Shown here: one piece after another, positions 1 through 9,762 of the stretch | Position numbering within the stretch: position 1 is the stretch's first letter | Layout of the letters: the number at the start of each line of letters is the position of its first letter | Origin: Bog-950 sp046329515 | GTDB lineage: Bacteria > Bacteroidota > Bacteroidia > Chitinophagales > LD1 | DNA length: 64,000 bases | Direction of reading: 5' to 3' | Assembly (NCBI GenBank): GCA_046329515.1 | Contig: JAXLUM010000001.1 | Coordinates: 124,001 to 188,000 of the forward strand | Notes under the pieces: generated by a model | Seen by the model: the letters and a program-made list of their open reading frames with translations, nothing else | What the model was told of the DNA's origin: nothing | The model's database searches: none | Program-made: the position numbers and the translations under genes

Positions 1-1765
1 TTTTTGCATGAGGAAATTTTTTGAAAAGCGGTTCCTGCGAAAAACCCACCCAGCTTTGGGTGCCTGTTAATACGTTAAACCAGTTGCCTAAATAGGCGCC
101 AAAGTTTTTGATAAGAAAGAGATTAAGAGGCAGTAAAGGAATGGCAAGTAAGCAGAAGGCAATATCGAACACGCGCTTACCGCGTAGGTTCTCCGGTTTA
201 AATAATGCAAAAGATTTTTCTGCTGTATAAATATCGCCGGCTGTATCCTTTGAATTACTGCCTATAAGGGCATTGCTTTTCTCATTAAGTATTTTGTATT
301 CCTTTCGGTTTCCGCAGGCAATTATATTCTCAATTATGGTTTTGAAGGAAACTCCCTCTGCACAAAAAACCAGTTCATTTACGTTGTAAATGGCCGCTGT
401 TTTTTCTGCCTCTGCAATAGCAGTGCTGCTTATAATTTCATGGTTATATCCTGTTGCACGCAACAGGCCTTCAGCCCTGGATGTTTCCTGCTTATTGCCG
501 ATAAGCAATGTGCTTCGCTGGTCCTCGTTTTCGGGTGAAAGAGATTGATATTTTATAAGGTGGTATAGTGTACGCGTAAACAGCATTTCAATACCCATCC
601 AGGCCGCGCCCAATAATATAATAGCGCGTGAGAAACGCCAGTCATCCGGTAAAAAGGCATAAACCGCAGCAATGGCTAAAGTGCCCACCAGCACACCGCG
701 TATAATGCGCGAAATACGGAATGGCTTATCATAGCCGCCGCTTAAATAAGTAGCCCCTAACCAAATAGCAATGTAAACCGGCACTATACCAAACAAAAAT
801 TGCATGGGGTAGTAATGCTCACGGTACTTAATCATCTTCTCCCAGTAGTCGGTAATAAAGTAAATACCGCCAAATGCCAGCAAGGCGTCAATAATAAACA
901 GATAGGAAGAGGCAAACAGGTTAGCAACTAAAGTGAGTGCACCTCTAAACACAATGGCAAAGTTGATAAGCAGCGAGAACAACCCCGACTGATTGCCGCT
1001 AAAATGTTTGCGGGCAAAAATTATCATGGCGTTGTAAAACACTTTTACGTAATTCAGGGAGCCTTTCTTAGTGCTTTCTCCCTTATAGTGTATTATGGTG
1101 GTATCAGCAAAGTAGTAGTTCTTGTAACCTGCTTTAACAATGCGGTAGCTTAGGTCCACGTCCTCGCCATACATAAAAAAGGTTTCGTCCAGCAAACCGG
1201 TTTTATCCAGTGCCGCTTTGCGCATAAACATAAAAGCGCCCGAAAGAATTTCTACCTCATTGGTTTCGTGTTCAGGCAAAAAACCTAAATGATATTGGCC
1301 AAAAGTGCGCGACTTTGGAAATAAAGCGGCCAGCCCGAAAGTTTTATAAAACGCAACAGCTGGCCTAGGCAGGCCACGCTTTGATTCAGGCAGAAAGTTA
1401 CCGCGCCCATCAATCATGTGTACGCCTAAAGCGCCCGCATCAGCATGAGCATCCATAAAGGCAAGGCACTTTTCAAACGTATCTTCGGCTACAACTGTAT
1501 CGGGATTCAGAAGCAATACATATTCACCTAAAGCCAATTGCATAGCCTGGTTGTTGGCTTTTGAAAAGCCTCCGTTATCCTTATTGGCAATGCACTTAAC
1601 CCAGGGAAATTTTTGCTGCACCAGTTCAACCGAACCGTCTGCAGAGGCATTGTCAACCACGTAAACCTCGGCGGCTATATTTTTTACAGCGCGCTGAACG
1701 GAGAGTAAACACTGCTCCAGGAAATACTTTACGTTATAGTTAACTATTACAATAGTAAGCTTCAT
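1..1765 (-). CDS. GT2 glycosyltransferase with C-terminal membrane/sugar-transferase-like region (partial)
   Basis: The start is ATG at 1763-1765; the 3' end lies outside the window, leaving about 588 codons. The N-terminus (MKLTIVIVNYNVKYFLEQCL) is the classic GT-A fold of family 2. VVDNASADGS and LLLNPDT (the metal-binding DxD-like region) follow, then GEDVDLSYR near residue 210. These enzymes move a sugar from a nucleotide sugar to a lipid-linked or surface glycan at the inner membrane. After about residue 280 come several hydrophobic helices and a Rossmann-like stretch (TLLIGNKQETS). Then comes KRVFDIAFCLLAIPLLPLN, which resembles the membrane entry of bacterial sugar transferases (WbaP/WcaJ type). 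The fusion suggests two glycan-assembly steps in one chain, but whether the second part is catalytic cannot be judged because the end is missing. Confidence 0.85.
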   Translation of the reverse strand, partial: MKLTIVIVNYNVKYFLEQCLLSVQRAVKNIAAEVYVVDNASADGSVELVQQKFPWVKCIANKDNGGFSKANNQAMQLALGEYVLLLNPDTVVAEDTFEKCLAFMDAHADAGALGVHMIDGRGNFLPESKRGLPRPAVAFYKTFGLAALFPKSRTFGQYHLGFLPEHETNEVEILSGAFMFMRKAALDKTGLLDETFFMYGEDVDLSYRIVKAGYKNYYFADTTIIHYKGESTKKGSLNYVKVFYNAMIIFARKHFSGNQSGLFSLLINFAIVFRGALTLVANLFASSYLFIIDALLAFGGIYFITDYWEKMIKYREHYYPMQFLFGIVPVYIAIWLGATYLSGGYDKPFRISRIIRGVLVGTLAIAAVYAFLPDDWRFSRAIILLGAAWMGIEMLFTRTLYHLIKYQSLSPENEDQRSTLLIGNKQETSRAEGLLRATGYNHEIISSTAIAEAEKTAAIYNVNELVFCAEGVSFKTIIENIIACGNRKEYKILNEKSNALIGSNSKDTAGDIYTAEKSFALFKPENLRGKRVFDIAFCLLAIPLLPLNLFLIKNFGAYLGNWFNVLTGTQSWVGFSQEPLFKKFPHAK

Positions 1766-1843
1766 GCCTGCGCGCAAGATAGGGGGAAATACGGTAAACA
1801 GGCAAGTGCAAAATATTGTGTTTCAGCCTGGGTGTGGTGGCTA

Positions 1844-2470
1844 CTAATTTCCGCCTTTTACCAATGTGTTTTCATAAGGCAGGCGGGTGGCAATGGAACG
1901 TGCCAAAGTCATTTCGTCTGTATACTCCAACTCGCCGCCAAAAGAAACGCCGCGGGCAATACTGGTAATTTTTACAGGGTAATCCTTTAGCTTTTTCGAA
2001 ACATAGAAGATAGTGGTATCCCCCTCAATGGTAGGGCTAATGGCCATAATAACTTCAGTTACGGCCCCGCTTCTAACCCGGTTTACTAACGATTCAATAT
2101 TCAGTTTTTCGGGCCCAATACCGTCAATGGGAGAGATTATGCCCCCCAATACATGGTACACCCCTCGGAAAATGCCGGTGTTTTCAATAGCTATAACATC
2201 ACGTATGCTTTCTACAAGGCAAAGAGTGCTTTGGTCGCGGTGGGCGTTACCGCATATTTCGCAAATGTCGTGGTCGCTAACATTGTGGCAATGGCGGCAA
2301 AATTTTATTTCACTGCGCATTTTGGCTACGGTATCGCCAAAAAATTTCACTTTCTCACTGTCCTGCTTCAGCAAATGCAACACCAACCGTAAGGCGGTTT
2401 TTTCGCCAATACCCGGTAGTTTGGTAAATTCTGCTACTGCATCTGCAATAAGTTTTGAGGAATATTTCAC
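1844..2470 (-). CDS. recR: Recombination mediator RecR
   Basis: RecR works with RecF and RecO to load RecA on gapped single-stranded DNA in the cytoplasm. In order the sequence shows a helix-hairpin-helix (LPGIGEKTA, about residues 18-26), a four-cysteine zinc site (CRHC...CEIC, about 58-73), a Toprim domain starting CLVESIRD (about 84), and the C-terminal SFGGELEYTDEMTL motif. I chose the GTG at 2468-2470, giving 208 aa beginning KYSSKLIADAV, because family members start a few residues before SKL. An upstream in-frame ATG at 2497 would add nine residues without family support. The gene lies downstream of a membrane protein gene on the same strand, 62 bases away. Confidence 0.93.
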   Translation of the reverse strand: MKYSSKLIADAVAEFTKLPGIGEKTALRLVLHLLKQDSEKVKFFGDTVAKMRSEIKFCRHCHNVSDHDICEICGNAHRDQSTLCLVESIRDVIAIENTGIFRGVYHVLGGIISPIDGIGPEKLNIESLVNRVRSGAVTEVIMAISPTIEGDTTIFYVSKKLKDYPVKITSIARGVSFGGELEYTDEMTLARSIATRLPYENTLVKGGN

Positions 2471-2532
2471 GGCGGAAAGATAGAGGTAATCTACCAAATT
2501 GCTGACAGCCTTTCGCTTTTTTAGAAGTTAAA

Positions 2533-4386
2533 TCAAGGTTCGCGATGGGCCTCAATGCGCATATTGTTCAGTAATAAGGTAGCGTTACCCTCATTAATAA
2601 CAAGCACTTTTAGGGTATCAGTACTTTCGGTGGATGATGGCAAGGTTGAATAAAAAGAAATTGAGCCACTTACCTCGGGTTCAAAGTGCCAAATGCCATA
2701 CGGAGGTTTATTGGGTATTTTATTTTGCACACGTAGTGCTTTGCGGCTTGTTATTTTGTTGTCTCTGTTTAGTTGAACAACTACATAAGTGCCATCATAC
2801 AAGTTAGAGTTTGCGGATTTACTGTAAACCTCACATGAAACTTTAATCCAATCTCCTTTACTTAAACCGAAAGCTGAAATGGGGGTATCAATAAAAGTGT
2901 AAGTCTGCCCTTTTTGGTTAAGGCATAAAGAATATTTATTCTCTCCAATACGTGTTGACAATGGCCCCGTAGAGTCAAGAAGTGTATTAAAATATAACGG
3001 TTTTTTAAGAACGGTAGTAGTGGGTTGCACTTCCCCAATATCAAATACAATTAAGTCAGTTGGTTCAACTTCGGTTCTAAACAAAGTGCTCCAGTAAAAT
3101 GCCCGGTTACTGGCCTCGCTCCACAATAAGTTAATGCCGTATTGGTGTGCCATACTAAACTGATGAGCCACAGATAGTGGTATCAATATCGCTAACGTCC
3201 ATTTCCCCCAGCGTGCACTAAACAAATAATGAACTGTAGTCGCCATAGGTATTGCCAGCAGGGGGTAAGTTTCCACCATAGGGCGGCTGCCCAGGCCATT
3301 AACATAGGTCCAGCACCACCAACTATAAATTATATAGGTGTGAATTATGAAGAATATCGGTATTAACCATTTAAATGAAGAGTTCTTGAAAGTTAGTAAT
3401 GGGATACCCACTAAGGCAAGCAGCATAACAGGAGTATAAGGGAAAAATCCATTTGCATAACCAAAAAGGCCCTGTCGTATGTGTGGATTACTAAAGTCAA
3501 AGGTTTCATTTCCGTAGCTGTAATAAATCCAGTGTCCTGAAGTATATCTCCAGTAAAGCATTTGAGGAACGATAGCAAGGCAAAAGGCTATGATAGCCGC
3601 CAGTATCTTTAAAAAGTTTTGCCTCAGGAAAACCGCTCGCTGCTTAATAGCCTTGGCGCCCGTTAGGCCAAATAGTAGAGGGATACTCAGAAACAAAATA
3701 TCATTTGGCCTGCATATAGCCGTTAGCCCCGCTGCAAAGCCAATAAATAGCGCATAACGCCAACCGGCGGTTTTGTAGAAAAAGACTGTGCCGTAAATAA
3801 TTATGCTGCACAAAAAGAATAAATAAGGGTGCGCCATTGGCGAGCTTTGGACACAGAAGAAAAGCAGGTTGGTGGCAATAGATACGCCTATAAGCGTAAT
3901 GGAAGTTACGGCTTCAGAAAAATAAAGAAGCAACACCTTGCGCAGAAAGAACAGCCCGGCCAATACATAAAATGTTGTGGACAAATGCATTAGAATAAGG
4001 TACAATGGCGAGAGGCCATTAGTGCGCGCCCCGCTTATTTTTGCTGCCACATGGGCAAGGCCGAAAAACGGCGCCTGCATTATGGCAATACCAATAGGCG
4101 CCTTAATTACCGCTCTATCGTAATGTCCGGGATAGGAATATTCAGGCCCCTGGTAGTGTATGGTAGTATCCTCGTATGTGCCTCCTTCTAAAGCGCGGTA
4201 CGTTATACTGGTGTGAAGGTTGTCTAAATCGTGATGAATAAACAAGGCCGGGTTGTATACATAATATTCCCAACTATCACCTCCGGCTAAAATGCCGCCG
4301 CTTTTCCAGCGCTGGAAATAAAAAGTACTGGCTAGAAGAAAAACGCCAATAAATAATAGCGCAAAGCGACTGAGCGATGTTTTCAC
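2533..4386 (-). CDS. Polytopic membrane protein, dolichyl-phosphate-mannose-transferase-like
   Basis: This is a 617-residue integral membrane protein with an N-terminal membrane helix (FALLFIGVFLLASTF) and roughly ten further hydrophobic segments up to about residue 420. A soluble, beta-rich region of about 160 residues follows. The acidic GGDSWEYYVYNP just after the first helix and the repeated loop-helix layout resemble GT-C fold glycosyltransferases (PMT/ArnT type), which use lipid-linked sugars on the outer face of the inner membrane. I see no motif that settles the substrate, so the transferase role is inferred from topology. It sits between recR and polA on the same strand and is followed by recR at a distance that allows co-transcription. 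Confidence 0.7.
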   Translation of the reverse strand: MKTSLSRFALLFIGVFLLASTFYFQRWKSGGILAGGDSWEYYVYNPALFIHHDLDNLHTSITYRALEGGTYEDTTIHYQGPEYSYPGHYDRAVIKAPIGIAIMQAPFFGLAHVAAKISGARTNGLSPLYLILMHLSTTFYVLAGLFFLRKVLLLYFSEAVTSITLIGVSIATNLLFFCVQSSPMAHPYLFFLCSIIIYGTVFFYKTAGWRYALFIGFAAGLTAICRPNDILFLSIPLLFGLTGAKAIKQRAVFLRQNFLKILAAIIAFCLAIVPQMLYWRYTSGHWIYYSYGNETFDFSNPHIRQGLFGYANGFFPYTPVMLLALVGIPLLTFKNSSFKWLIPIFFIIHTYIIYSWWCWTYVNGLGSRPMVETYPLLAIPMATTVHYLFSARWGKWTLAILIPLSVAHQFSMAHQYGINLLWSEASNRAFYWSTLFRTEVEPTDLIVFDIGEVQPTTTVLKKPLYFNTLLDSTGPLSTRIGENKYSLCLNQKGQTYTFIDTPISAFGLSKGDWIKVSCEVYSKSANSNLYDGTYVVVQLNRDNKITSRKALRVQNKIPNKPPYGIWHFEPEVSGSISFYSTLPSSTESTDTLKVLVINEGNATLLLNNMRIEAHREP

Positions 4387-4425
4387 GTAACGCTATGATA
4401 CAAATAAGAAGCGAAGGTCAAAAAC

Positions 4426-7260
4426 TTAATGCGCTTCCAGCCAATTTAAACCGGTGCCCATTTCCGCTTCAATTGGTACACGGGTTTTAATAGCGCTCAC
4501 CATCTTTTCGTATACAATAGGTTTAATAATTTCTACTTCGTCCTTGTGGGCATCAAACACCAATTCGTCATGCACTTGCAGCGTCATTCGCGATTTAAAG
4601 TTCCGCTTCTTAAATTCTTCATGAATATTAATCATGGCAATTTTTATCAAATCGGCGGCAGAGCCCTGCACCGGGCTGTTAATGGCGTTGCGTTCAGCAA
4701 AACCGCGAACGGTAAAGTTTTTGGAGTTTATATCGCGTAAATAGCGCTTACGTCCTTTCAGCGTTTCAACATAGCCATGCTCACGCGCAAATTGAATATT
4801 GCCGTTCATGTAGGCCTTAATTTTCGGAAACTGCTTAAAGTAGTTCTCAATAATCTCTTTGGCTTCAGTGCGTGATACGCCTATGTTTTCAGCAAGACCA
4901 AATGCCCCCTGTCCGTAAATTATACCGAAGTTGACACTCTTTGCTTTATAGCGCATTTCCTTTGTTACCTGTTCAATAGGCACGCCATATACTTTGGCGG
5001 CAGTTGCTGTATGGATGTCAATCTTCTTTTCAAAGGCCTCGCTCATGTTTTCATCGCCGCTTAATTCGGCTACAAGGCGCAGTTCAATTTGCGAGTAATC
5101 GGCTGAAAGAATAACATGGTCCTCATCGCGCGGAATAAAAGCTTTGCGCACTTCCTGCCCCCGTTCGGTTCGGATAGGAATATTCTGCAGGTTGGGGTTA
5201 TCGCTGCTTAAACGCCCGGTGGCAGCCACCGCCTGGCGGAACGTAGTATGCACCCTTCCTGTCTTTTTATTAATCATCAAAGGCAGCGCATCAACATACG
5301 TGCTCTTTAGTTTGGTAACCTCGCGGTAGTCTAAAATTTTATTGGCTATGGGGTGGTGCTTGCTTAAAGCCTGCAGGGCATCTTCATTCGTTGAAAGCTG
5401 GCCCGTTGAAGTTTTCTTTCCTTCAAACGGCAGTTGCAAACGGTTGTAAAGTATATCGCCTAATTGCTTGGGTGAATCAACATTGAATTCCAGCCCTGCC
5501 AGTTCATAAATCTCTGAGCGCACTTTAAGCATATCCGTTTCAAGTACCTTCGAGAAGTTGGAAAGAAACTGTTCATCCAGCCTTACGCCTTCGTATTCCA
5601 TATCGGCCAGTACTTCTACCAGCGGGTGTTCTATTTCATTAAGCACGCGCTCTACCTGCTGGTTGAAAGCCATAGGCGCAATTTTGTGCTTTAACTGCAA
5701 AGTAATGTCAGCATCCTCTGCGGCGTATTCTGCAATTTTATCTAAAGGCACATCGCGCATACTGCCTTGCTTTTTGCCTTTGCCAATTAACTCATCAATG
5801 GCAATGGGCGTATAACCCAGGTAGGTTTCGCTCAGGTAGTCCATGCCGTGCTTTAAATCGGGCTCTACAAGGTAGTGCGCCAGCATGGTATCGTATATAG
5901 GCATTTGCACCTGCACGTCGTAGCGCTTAAACACCAGCAAATCAAACTTTACATTTTGGCCAATTTTGACATGTGTTTTGCTTTCAAGCAACGGTTTAAA
6001 TAGCTGTGCTATTTTTTTCGTTTCCTCAAAATCAGGCGGACAGGGAACATAATAAGCCTCGCCTGCTTTAATGCTAAAGCTCATGCCCACCATATCCAGT
6101 GTAAAGTAGTCCAATGAGGAGGTTTCTGTATCGAAGCAAAACTCTGCTTGCGCTTCTAACTCCTTTATTAGTTCTTTAATGGCTTCTTCACCCTCAACAA
6201 TTTTGTAGTTGTGCGGTGTATTAGCAGCGGTCTTTCCTTTTATTACTTCAGCAGTTTCTACAGTTACTGCCGCACTGGCAAAAAGGTCCTGCTGTTTGCC
6301 GCTTTCTGCCGCTACAGCAATACCCGGCCCTGCCTGGTTGGCCGTGTAGTCGGTTCCTAATATGCGTTTGCCCAGGGAACGGAATTCGAGTTCCGCAAAA
6401 ATGGCCCCTAGTTTTTCCTTATCGGGGTTTTCCATTTTCAGTTCATCATCGGTAACGTCAATTGGCACGTCCAGTTTAATAGTTGCCAGGCGTTTTGAAA
6501 GCAAGCCCTGGTCGGCAAAGTTCTTTACGTTTTCACCAACCTTACCTTTAATCTTATCGGCGTTGGCAATAAGGTTTTCTATACTGCCGTATTCCTTTAT
6601 AAACTTCTTGGCCGTTTTCTCACCAACGCCCGGTATGCCCGGTATGTTGTCCACCGAATCGCCCCACATACCCAATATGTCAATTACCTGTTTTGGGTCT
6701 TCCACCTCCCACTTCTGCTTTATCTCCTCAACGCCCATTACTTCAACATCGCCACCGCTGCGTGCAGGCTTATAGATGTAAATGTTATTGCTAACCAATT
6801 GAGCGTAGTCCTTATCAGGCGTAACCATATAAACAATGTGGCCCTCTTTTGCCTTTTTGCAGGCAATGGTGCCTATTATATCGTCCGCTTCGTAACCATC
6901 AAATTCCAGAATAGGAATATGCCATGCTTCTAAAATTGATTTAATATGAGGTACAGCAAAAATAATATCCTCCGGTGTTTCCTGGCGGTTAGCCTTGTAG
7001 TCCGCATATTCACTTACACGCTCGGTGGGTTCGCCTTTGTCGAAAACCACCGCAACATGCGTAGGCTTTTCTTTTTGCAACAAATCAAAAAGGGTATTGG
7101 TAAAACCGAAAATGGCTGCGGTGTTTTGGCCCTTGCTGTTTAATAATCCACCACCGGCTTTGCCGCTGTACGAGTTATTAAATGCATAATAAGCCCTGAA
7201 TATTAAGGCGTAGGCATCAAGCAGAAATAATTTATTGTCAGTCCAATCGGTATGTCCCAT
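4426..7260 (-). CDS. polA: DNA polymerase I
   Basis: This 944-residue enzyme fills gaps in repair and replaces RNA primers. The 5' nuclease domain occupies about residues 8-300 (FDGYEADDIIGT; helix-hairpin-helix GIPGVGEKTAKKF near 208). A 3'-5' exonuclease domain follows with its acidic residues present: DTETSSLD (377-384), GQNVKFDLL and YAAEDAD (about 513-519). Proofreading is therefore probably active. The polymerase domain has DYSQIELR (721-728), the O-helix NFGIIYGQG and the catalytic QVHDELVFD (HDEL 897-900). The length is normal for the family. The start MGHTDWTDNKLFLLDAYAL puts the nuclease fold at the usual distance from the N-terminus. Confidence 0.97.
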   Translation of the reverse strand: MGHTDWTDNKLFLLDAYALIFRAYYAFNNSYSGKAGGGLLNSKGQNTAAIFGFTNTLFDLLQKEKPTHVAVVFDKGEPTERVSEYADYKANRQETPEDIIFAVPHIKSILEAWHIPILEFDGYEADDIIGTIACKKAKEGHIVYMVTPDKDYAQLVSNNIYIYKPARSGGDVEVMGVEEIKQKWEVEDPKQVIDILGMWGDSVDNIPGIPGVGEKTAKKFIKEYGSIENLIANADKIKGKVGENVKNFADQGLLSKRLATIKLDVPIDVTDDELKMENPDKEKLGAIFAELEFRSLGKRILGTDYTANQAGPGIAVAAESGKQQDLFASAAVTVETAEVIKGKTAANTPHNYKIVEGEEAIKELIKELEAQAEFCFDTETSSLDYFTLDMVGMSFSIKAGEAYYVPCPPDFEETKKIAQLFKPLLESKTHVKIGQNVKFDLLVFKRYDVQVQMPIYDTMLAHYLVEPDLKHGMDYLSETYLGYTPIAIDELIGKGKKQGSMRDVPLDKIAEYAAEDADITLQLKHKIAPMAFNQQVERVLNEIEHPLVEVLADMEYEGVRLDEQFLSNFSKVLETDMLKVRSEIYELAGLEFNVDSPKQLGDILYNRLQLPFEGKKTSTGQLSTNEDALQALSKHHPIANKILDYREVTKLKSTYVDALPLMINKKTGRVHTTFRQAVAATGRLSSDNPNLQNIPIRTERGQEVRKAFIPRDEDHVILSADYSQIELRLVAELSGDENMSEAFEKKIDIHTATAAKVYGVPIEQVTKEMRYKAKSVNFGIIYGQGAFGLAENIGVSRTEAKEIIENYFKQFPKIKAYMNGNIQFAREHGYVETLKGRKRYLRDINSKNFTVRGFAERNAINSPVQGSAADLIKIAMINIHEEFKKRNFKSRMTLQVHDELVFDAHKDEVEIIKPIVYEKMVSAIKTRVPIEAEMGTGLNWLEAH

Positions 7261-7341
7261 AAAATAGTTGTAAAAGTGGGGTAGTAATTATAGGCGAAGA
7301 AAAGAAAATTCCCGCTGTAAGGCAGTTAAATACCCTATGGT

Positions 7342-8499
7342 TTAAAACTCTTTATCAAAACCAAGCTCGTCCATTATATCGCCCAGTTCATTATAAATGT
7401 ATTCCTTGCTAAGCCCGTATTCCTCAAGGCTGTACTCGTGTTTGCTTTTGTAATTCTGATTGCGTTTTTGCTCTTTACTTAAGCTTTCAGCAAACTTTTC
7501 ATTAACCGGCCAGTTAAAGTGCTTGTAAATACTTAATACGGTTTGCTGAGGATCGGCCAGTAGTTCATCATACTTAACCTGGAAAAATTGGGACGGGGGA
7601 ACCGTTTTACGCATTTCGCGCGAATACTTGTAAAAGCTTATGCCATACTGCGCCCACACCTGTTTGCTGGGGTCGTATTTAGGTACATCGGGCGAATGGA
7701 AGTTGTACATAGCCGTAAACATGCTGGCCATACTGGGCACTGCATCATAGGGGTGGCGGGCGATGTAAATTATTTTGGCATCAGGAAAACGCTGCAACAG
7801 CGATTTAAACCGCGCTGTGCTCATTACATTTTTAGAGAGATACGTTTTATCCGGCCCGGCACGATATACAAAGCGCTTTACGCAGCTTTCGTAAAAATCC
7901 ATTACGTTTCTACGTATGCTTTCCGGTTCATCATCTAAAAACTTGTTGTCGTTATGTAAATGGAAATAAGGGAAGGGTATAAATATGCCGGGGCTCATTA
8001 ACGTTTGCGCAAAAGGCAATTCGTCCTCTTCGGCTTTATTAAAGCCCATGGCATGTATATCGTCCCAGCCGCCCCAGAATTTTTCATCAAGGCGGTCCAT
8101 TAGTTTACCAATTATTCCGCCCAATATTTTCTTATCAATCCAGCTAAACAGTTGATAGAACTGCACGAAGGAGGATGTCATGAAAAAAGTATGGGCGTTT
8201 TTGGTAAACACAAAACGCTCCTTATCCAAAGCCACTAAACGGTGCAGGTAGGTAGTGCCGCTGCGGGGGCTCGAAATAATGAAAACGGGTTGTTTGATTT
8301 TAAGATTCTTATGGCCGCGGTGAAAAATGGCGTCCATAAGCCGGAAAAAAAGATGAACGAACTGGTTTAGGTAGTAAAGAAATATGAATAATACAGAAAG
8401 CAGCCAAACCTTCCAGCGGAAGTGGCGATATGTTTCTACAATAATATCGCCCAGTATTTTGTAGCGTACGTAATAAAAACCTGCACTTATATATCTCAT
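7342..8499 (-). CDS. Membrane-anchored sulfotransferase family protein
   Basis: The predicted enzyme transfers sulfate from PAPS to an unknown acceptor. PRSGTTY (about residues 78-84) is the 5'-phosphosulfate-binding loop. KIIYIARHPYDAVPSM, about 180 residues later, matches the 3'-phosphate-binding motif with its conserved Arg and downstream Ser. A hydrophobic segment near residues 30-50 (WLLSVLFIFLYYLN) predicts an N-terminal membrane anchor. I took ATG 8497-8499 rather than the in-frame ATG at 8541 because a TTTG-N20-TTCATTTG promoter lies between them, at 8511-8542, and would otherwise be inside the gene. The gene is divergent from the aminotransferase at 8584. The acceptor could be a lipid or surface glycan, since glycosyltransferases lie nearby, but this is inference. 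Confidence 0.85.
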   Translation of the reverse strand: MRYISAGFYYVRYKILGDIIVETYRHFRWKVWLLSVLFIFLYYLNQFVHLFFRLMDAIFHRGHKNLKIKQPVFIISSPRSGTTYLHRLVALDKERFVFTKNAHTFFMTSSFVQFYQLFSWIDKKILGGIIGKLMDRLDEKFWGGWDDIHAMGFNKAEEDELPFAQTLMSPGIFIPFPYFHLHNDNKFLDDEPESIRRNVMDFYESCVKRFVYRAGPDKTYLSKNVMSTARFKSLLQRFPDAKIIYIARHPYDAVPSMASMFTAMYNFHSPDVPKYDPSKQVWAQYGISFYKYSREMRKTVPPSQFFQVKYDELLADPQQTVLSIYKHFNWPVNEKFAESLSKEQKRNQNYKSKHEYSLEEYGLSKEYIYNELGDIMDELGFDKEF

Positions 8500-8510
8500 A
8501 TTCCCTGCTG

Positions 8511-8542
8511 CAAATGAAAGCTTTGGGCAATATTCTGCCAAA
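8511..8542 (-). promoter_or_regulatory. Bacteroidota-type promoter of the sulfotransferase gene
   Basis: Read on the minus strand this is TTTG (8539-8542), 20 bases, then TTCATTTG (8511-8518). It has one mismatch to the -7 consensus TAnnTTTG, and the spacing fits the phylum's housekeeping sigma factor. The -7 box ends 11 bases before the chosen start codon, which predicts a very short 5' leader. Confidence 0.5.
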
Positions 8543-8583
8543 CGATTTAAATGAAGACTTTATTTTAGCCGGAACGTTTAAAA

Positions 8584-9762
8584 ATGATTTCGAACCGTCA
8601 ACTTTTTCTGTCCCACCTGGCACAAACCAGTCCTGCCCCCCTGCTTCTTGAAATAGAACGGGCCGAAGGTATGTATTTGTATGGTGCCGATGGCAAAAGA
8701 TATATGGATTTGATTGCAGGTATTTCCGTAAGCAATCTTGGGCATTCTTATCCGCCCGTAGTAAATGCCATTAAGGAGCAAGCTGAAAAATACATGCACC
8801 TGATGGTGTACGGCGAATTTGTGCAAAGTCCGCAGGTGCAGTATGCTACTGAATTATGCAAGCATTTGCCCGCCGGTTTAAACAGCGTTTATTTTACCAA
8901 TAGCGGCGCTGAAGCCACAGAAGGGGCAATGAAGTTAGCAAAGCGGTTAACCGGCCGCCGGCAATTGGTTCACTTTAAGGATGCCTACCACGGCAGCACC
9001 CAGGGGGCCTTAAGCCTTATGGGCGATGAAACGTTTAAACGAAAGTTCAGACCGCTTTTGCCTGATGCCCTGCAGTTAGAGTTTAATAAGCCGGCTGATT
9101 TGGAAAAAATTACCGCGGCTACAGCAGCGGTTTTTGTAGAGCCCGTTAAAGCGGAAAGTGGTATTACTATTCCATTAGAGGGTTACCTGCATGAACTACG
9201 CAAAAGATGCGATGAAACCGGGGCCTTGCTGGTATTTGACGAATGCCAAACCGGCCTTGGCAGAACAGGTAAACTGTTCGCTTTTGAGCATTATAATGTA
9301 GTGCCTGATATTTTATTGCTGGCCAAGGCTTTTGGCGGTGGTATGCCCTTAGGCGCTTTTATATCGTCTCAGCAGAAAATGAGTACGCTTTCCAACAACC
9401 CTATACTGGGGCACATAACCACTTTTGGCGGGCATCCGGTTTGTTGTGCAGCAGGCCTTGCCGCATTTAATGCTTTGCTTGCAAACAATTTAATAAGCAA
9501 AGTAGAAGCAAAGGGTATGTTGTTTGAACAGTTATTGCTGCATCCTAAAATTATAGCTAAACGAAGAAAGGGCCTGATGATGGCCGTGGAGTTTGCCAAC
9601 TTTGACGAAAACAAAGCCATAATTGACCGCTGCATTGAAAAGGGATTATTGACCGATTGGTTTTTATTTGCTCCTCATTGCATGCGTATCGCTCCTCCGT
9701 TAATAATCAGCGAAGAAGAGATAAGGGAAGCTTGCCAAATTATTTTAAGTTGTATTGAATAA
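8584..9762 (+). CDS. Class III (acetylornithine/ornithine type) aminotransferase
   Basis: This is a PLP-dependent fold-type I aminotransferase of 392 residues. Cofactor-binding signatures are GAEATEGAMK (109-118), FDECQTGLGRTG (about 219-230) and LLLAKAFGGGMPLGAF with the Schiff-base lysine at about residue 249. Members of this group act on acetylornithine, ornithine, 4-aminobutyrate or related omega-amines. The sequence alone does not choose between them, and no arginine biosynthesis genes lie nearby. The 3' end overlaps the start of the next gene by 8 bases, so the two are probably translated from one message. A CtlX-type arginine/citrulline hydrolase gene lies about 1 kb away on the opposite strand, which makes a role in arginine or ornithine turnover thinkable but unproven. 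Confidence 0.88.
   Translation: MISNRQLFLSHLAQTSPAPLLLEIERAEGMYLYGADGKRYMDLIAGISVSNLGHSYPPVVNAIKEQAEKYMHLMVYGEFVQSPQVQYATELCKHLPAGLNSVYFTNSGAEATEGAMKLAKRLTGRRQLVHFKDAYHGSTQGALSLMGDETFKRKFRPLLPDALQLEFNKPADLEKITAATAAVFVEPVKAESGITIPLEGYLHELRKRCDETGALLVFDECQTGLGRTGKLFAFEHYNVVPDILLLAKAFGGGMPLGAFISSQQKMSTLSNNPILGHITTFGGHPVCCAAGLAAFNALLANNLISKVEAKGMLFEQLLLHPKIIAKRRKGLMMAVEFANFDENKAIIDRCIEKGLLTDWFLFAPHCMRIAPPLIISEEEIREACQIILSCIE

Noticed and set aside
2013..2483. Plus-strand open frame over recR
   Set aside because: It is antisense to a gene with full RecR motifs and has no domain or promoter of its own.
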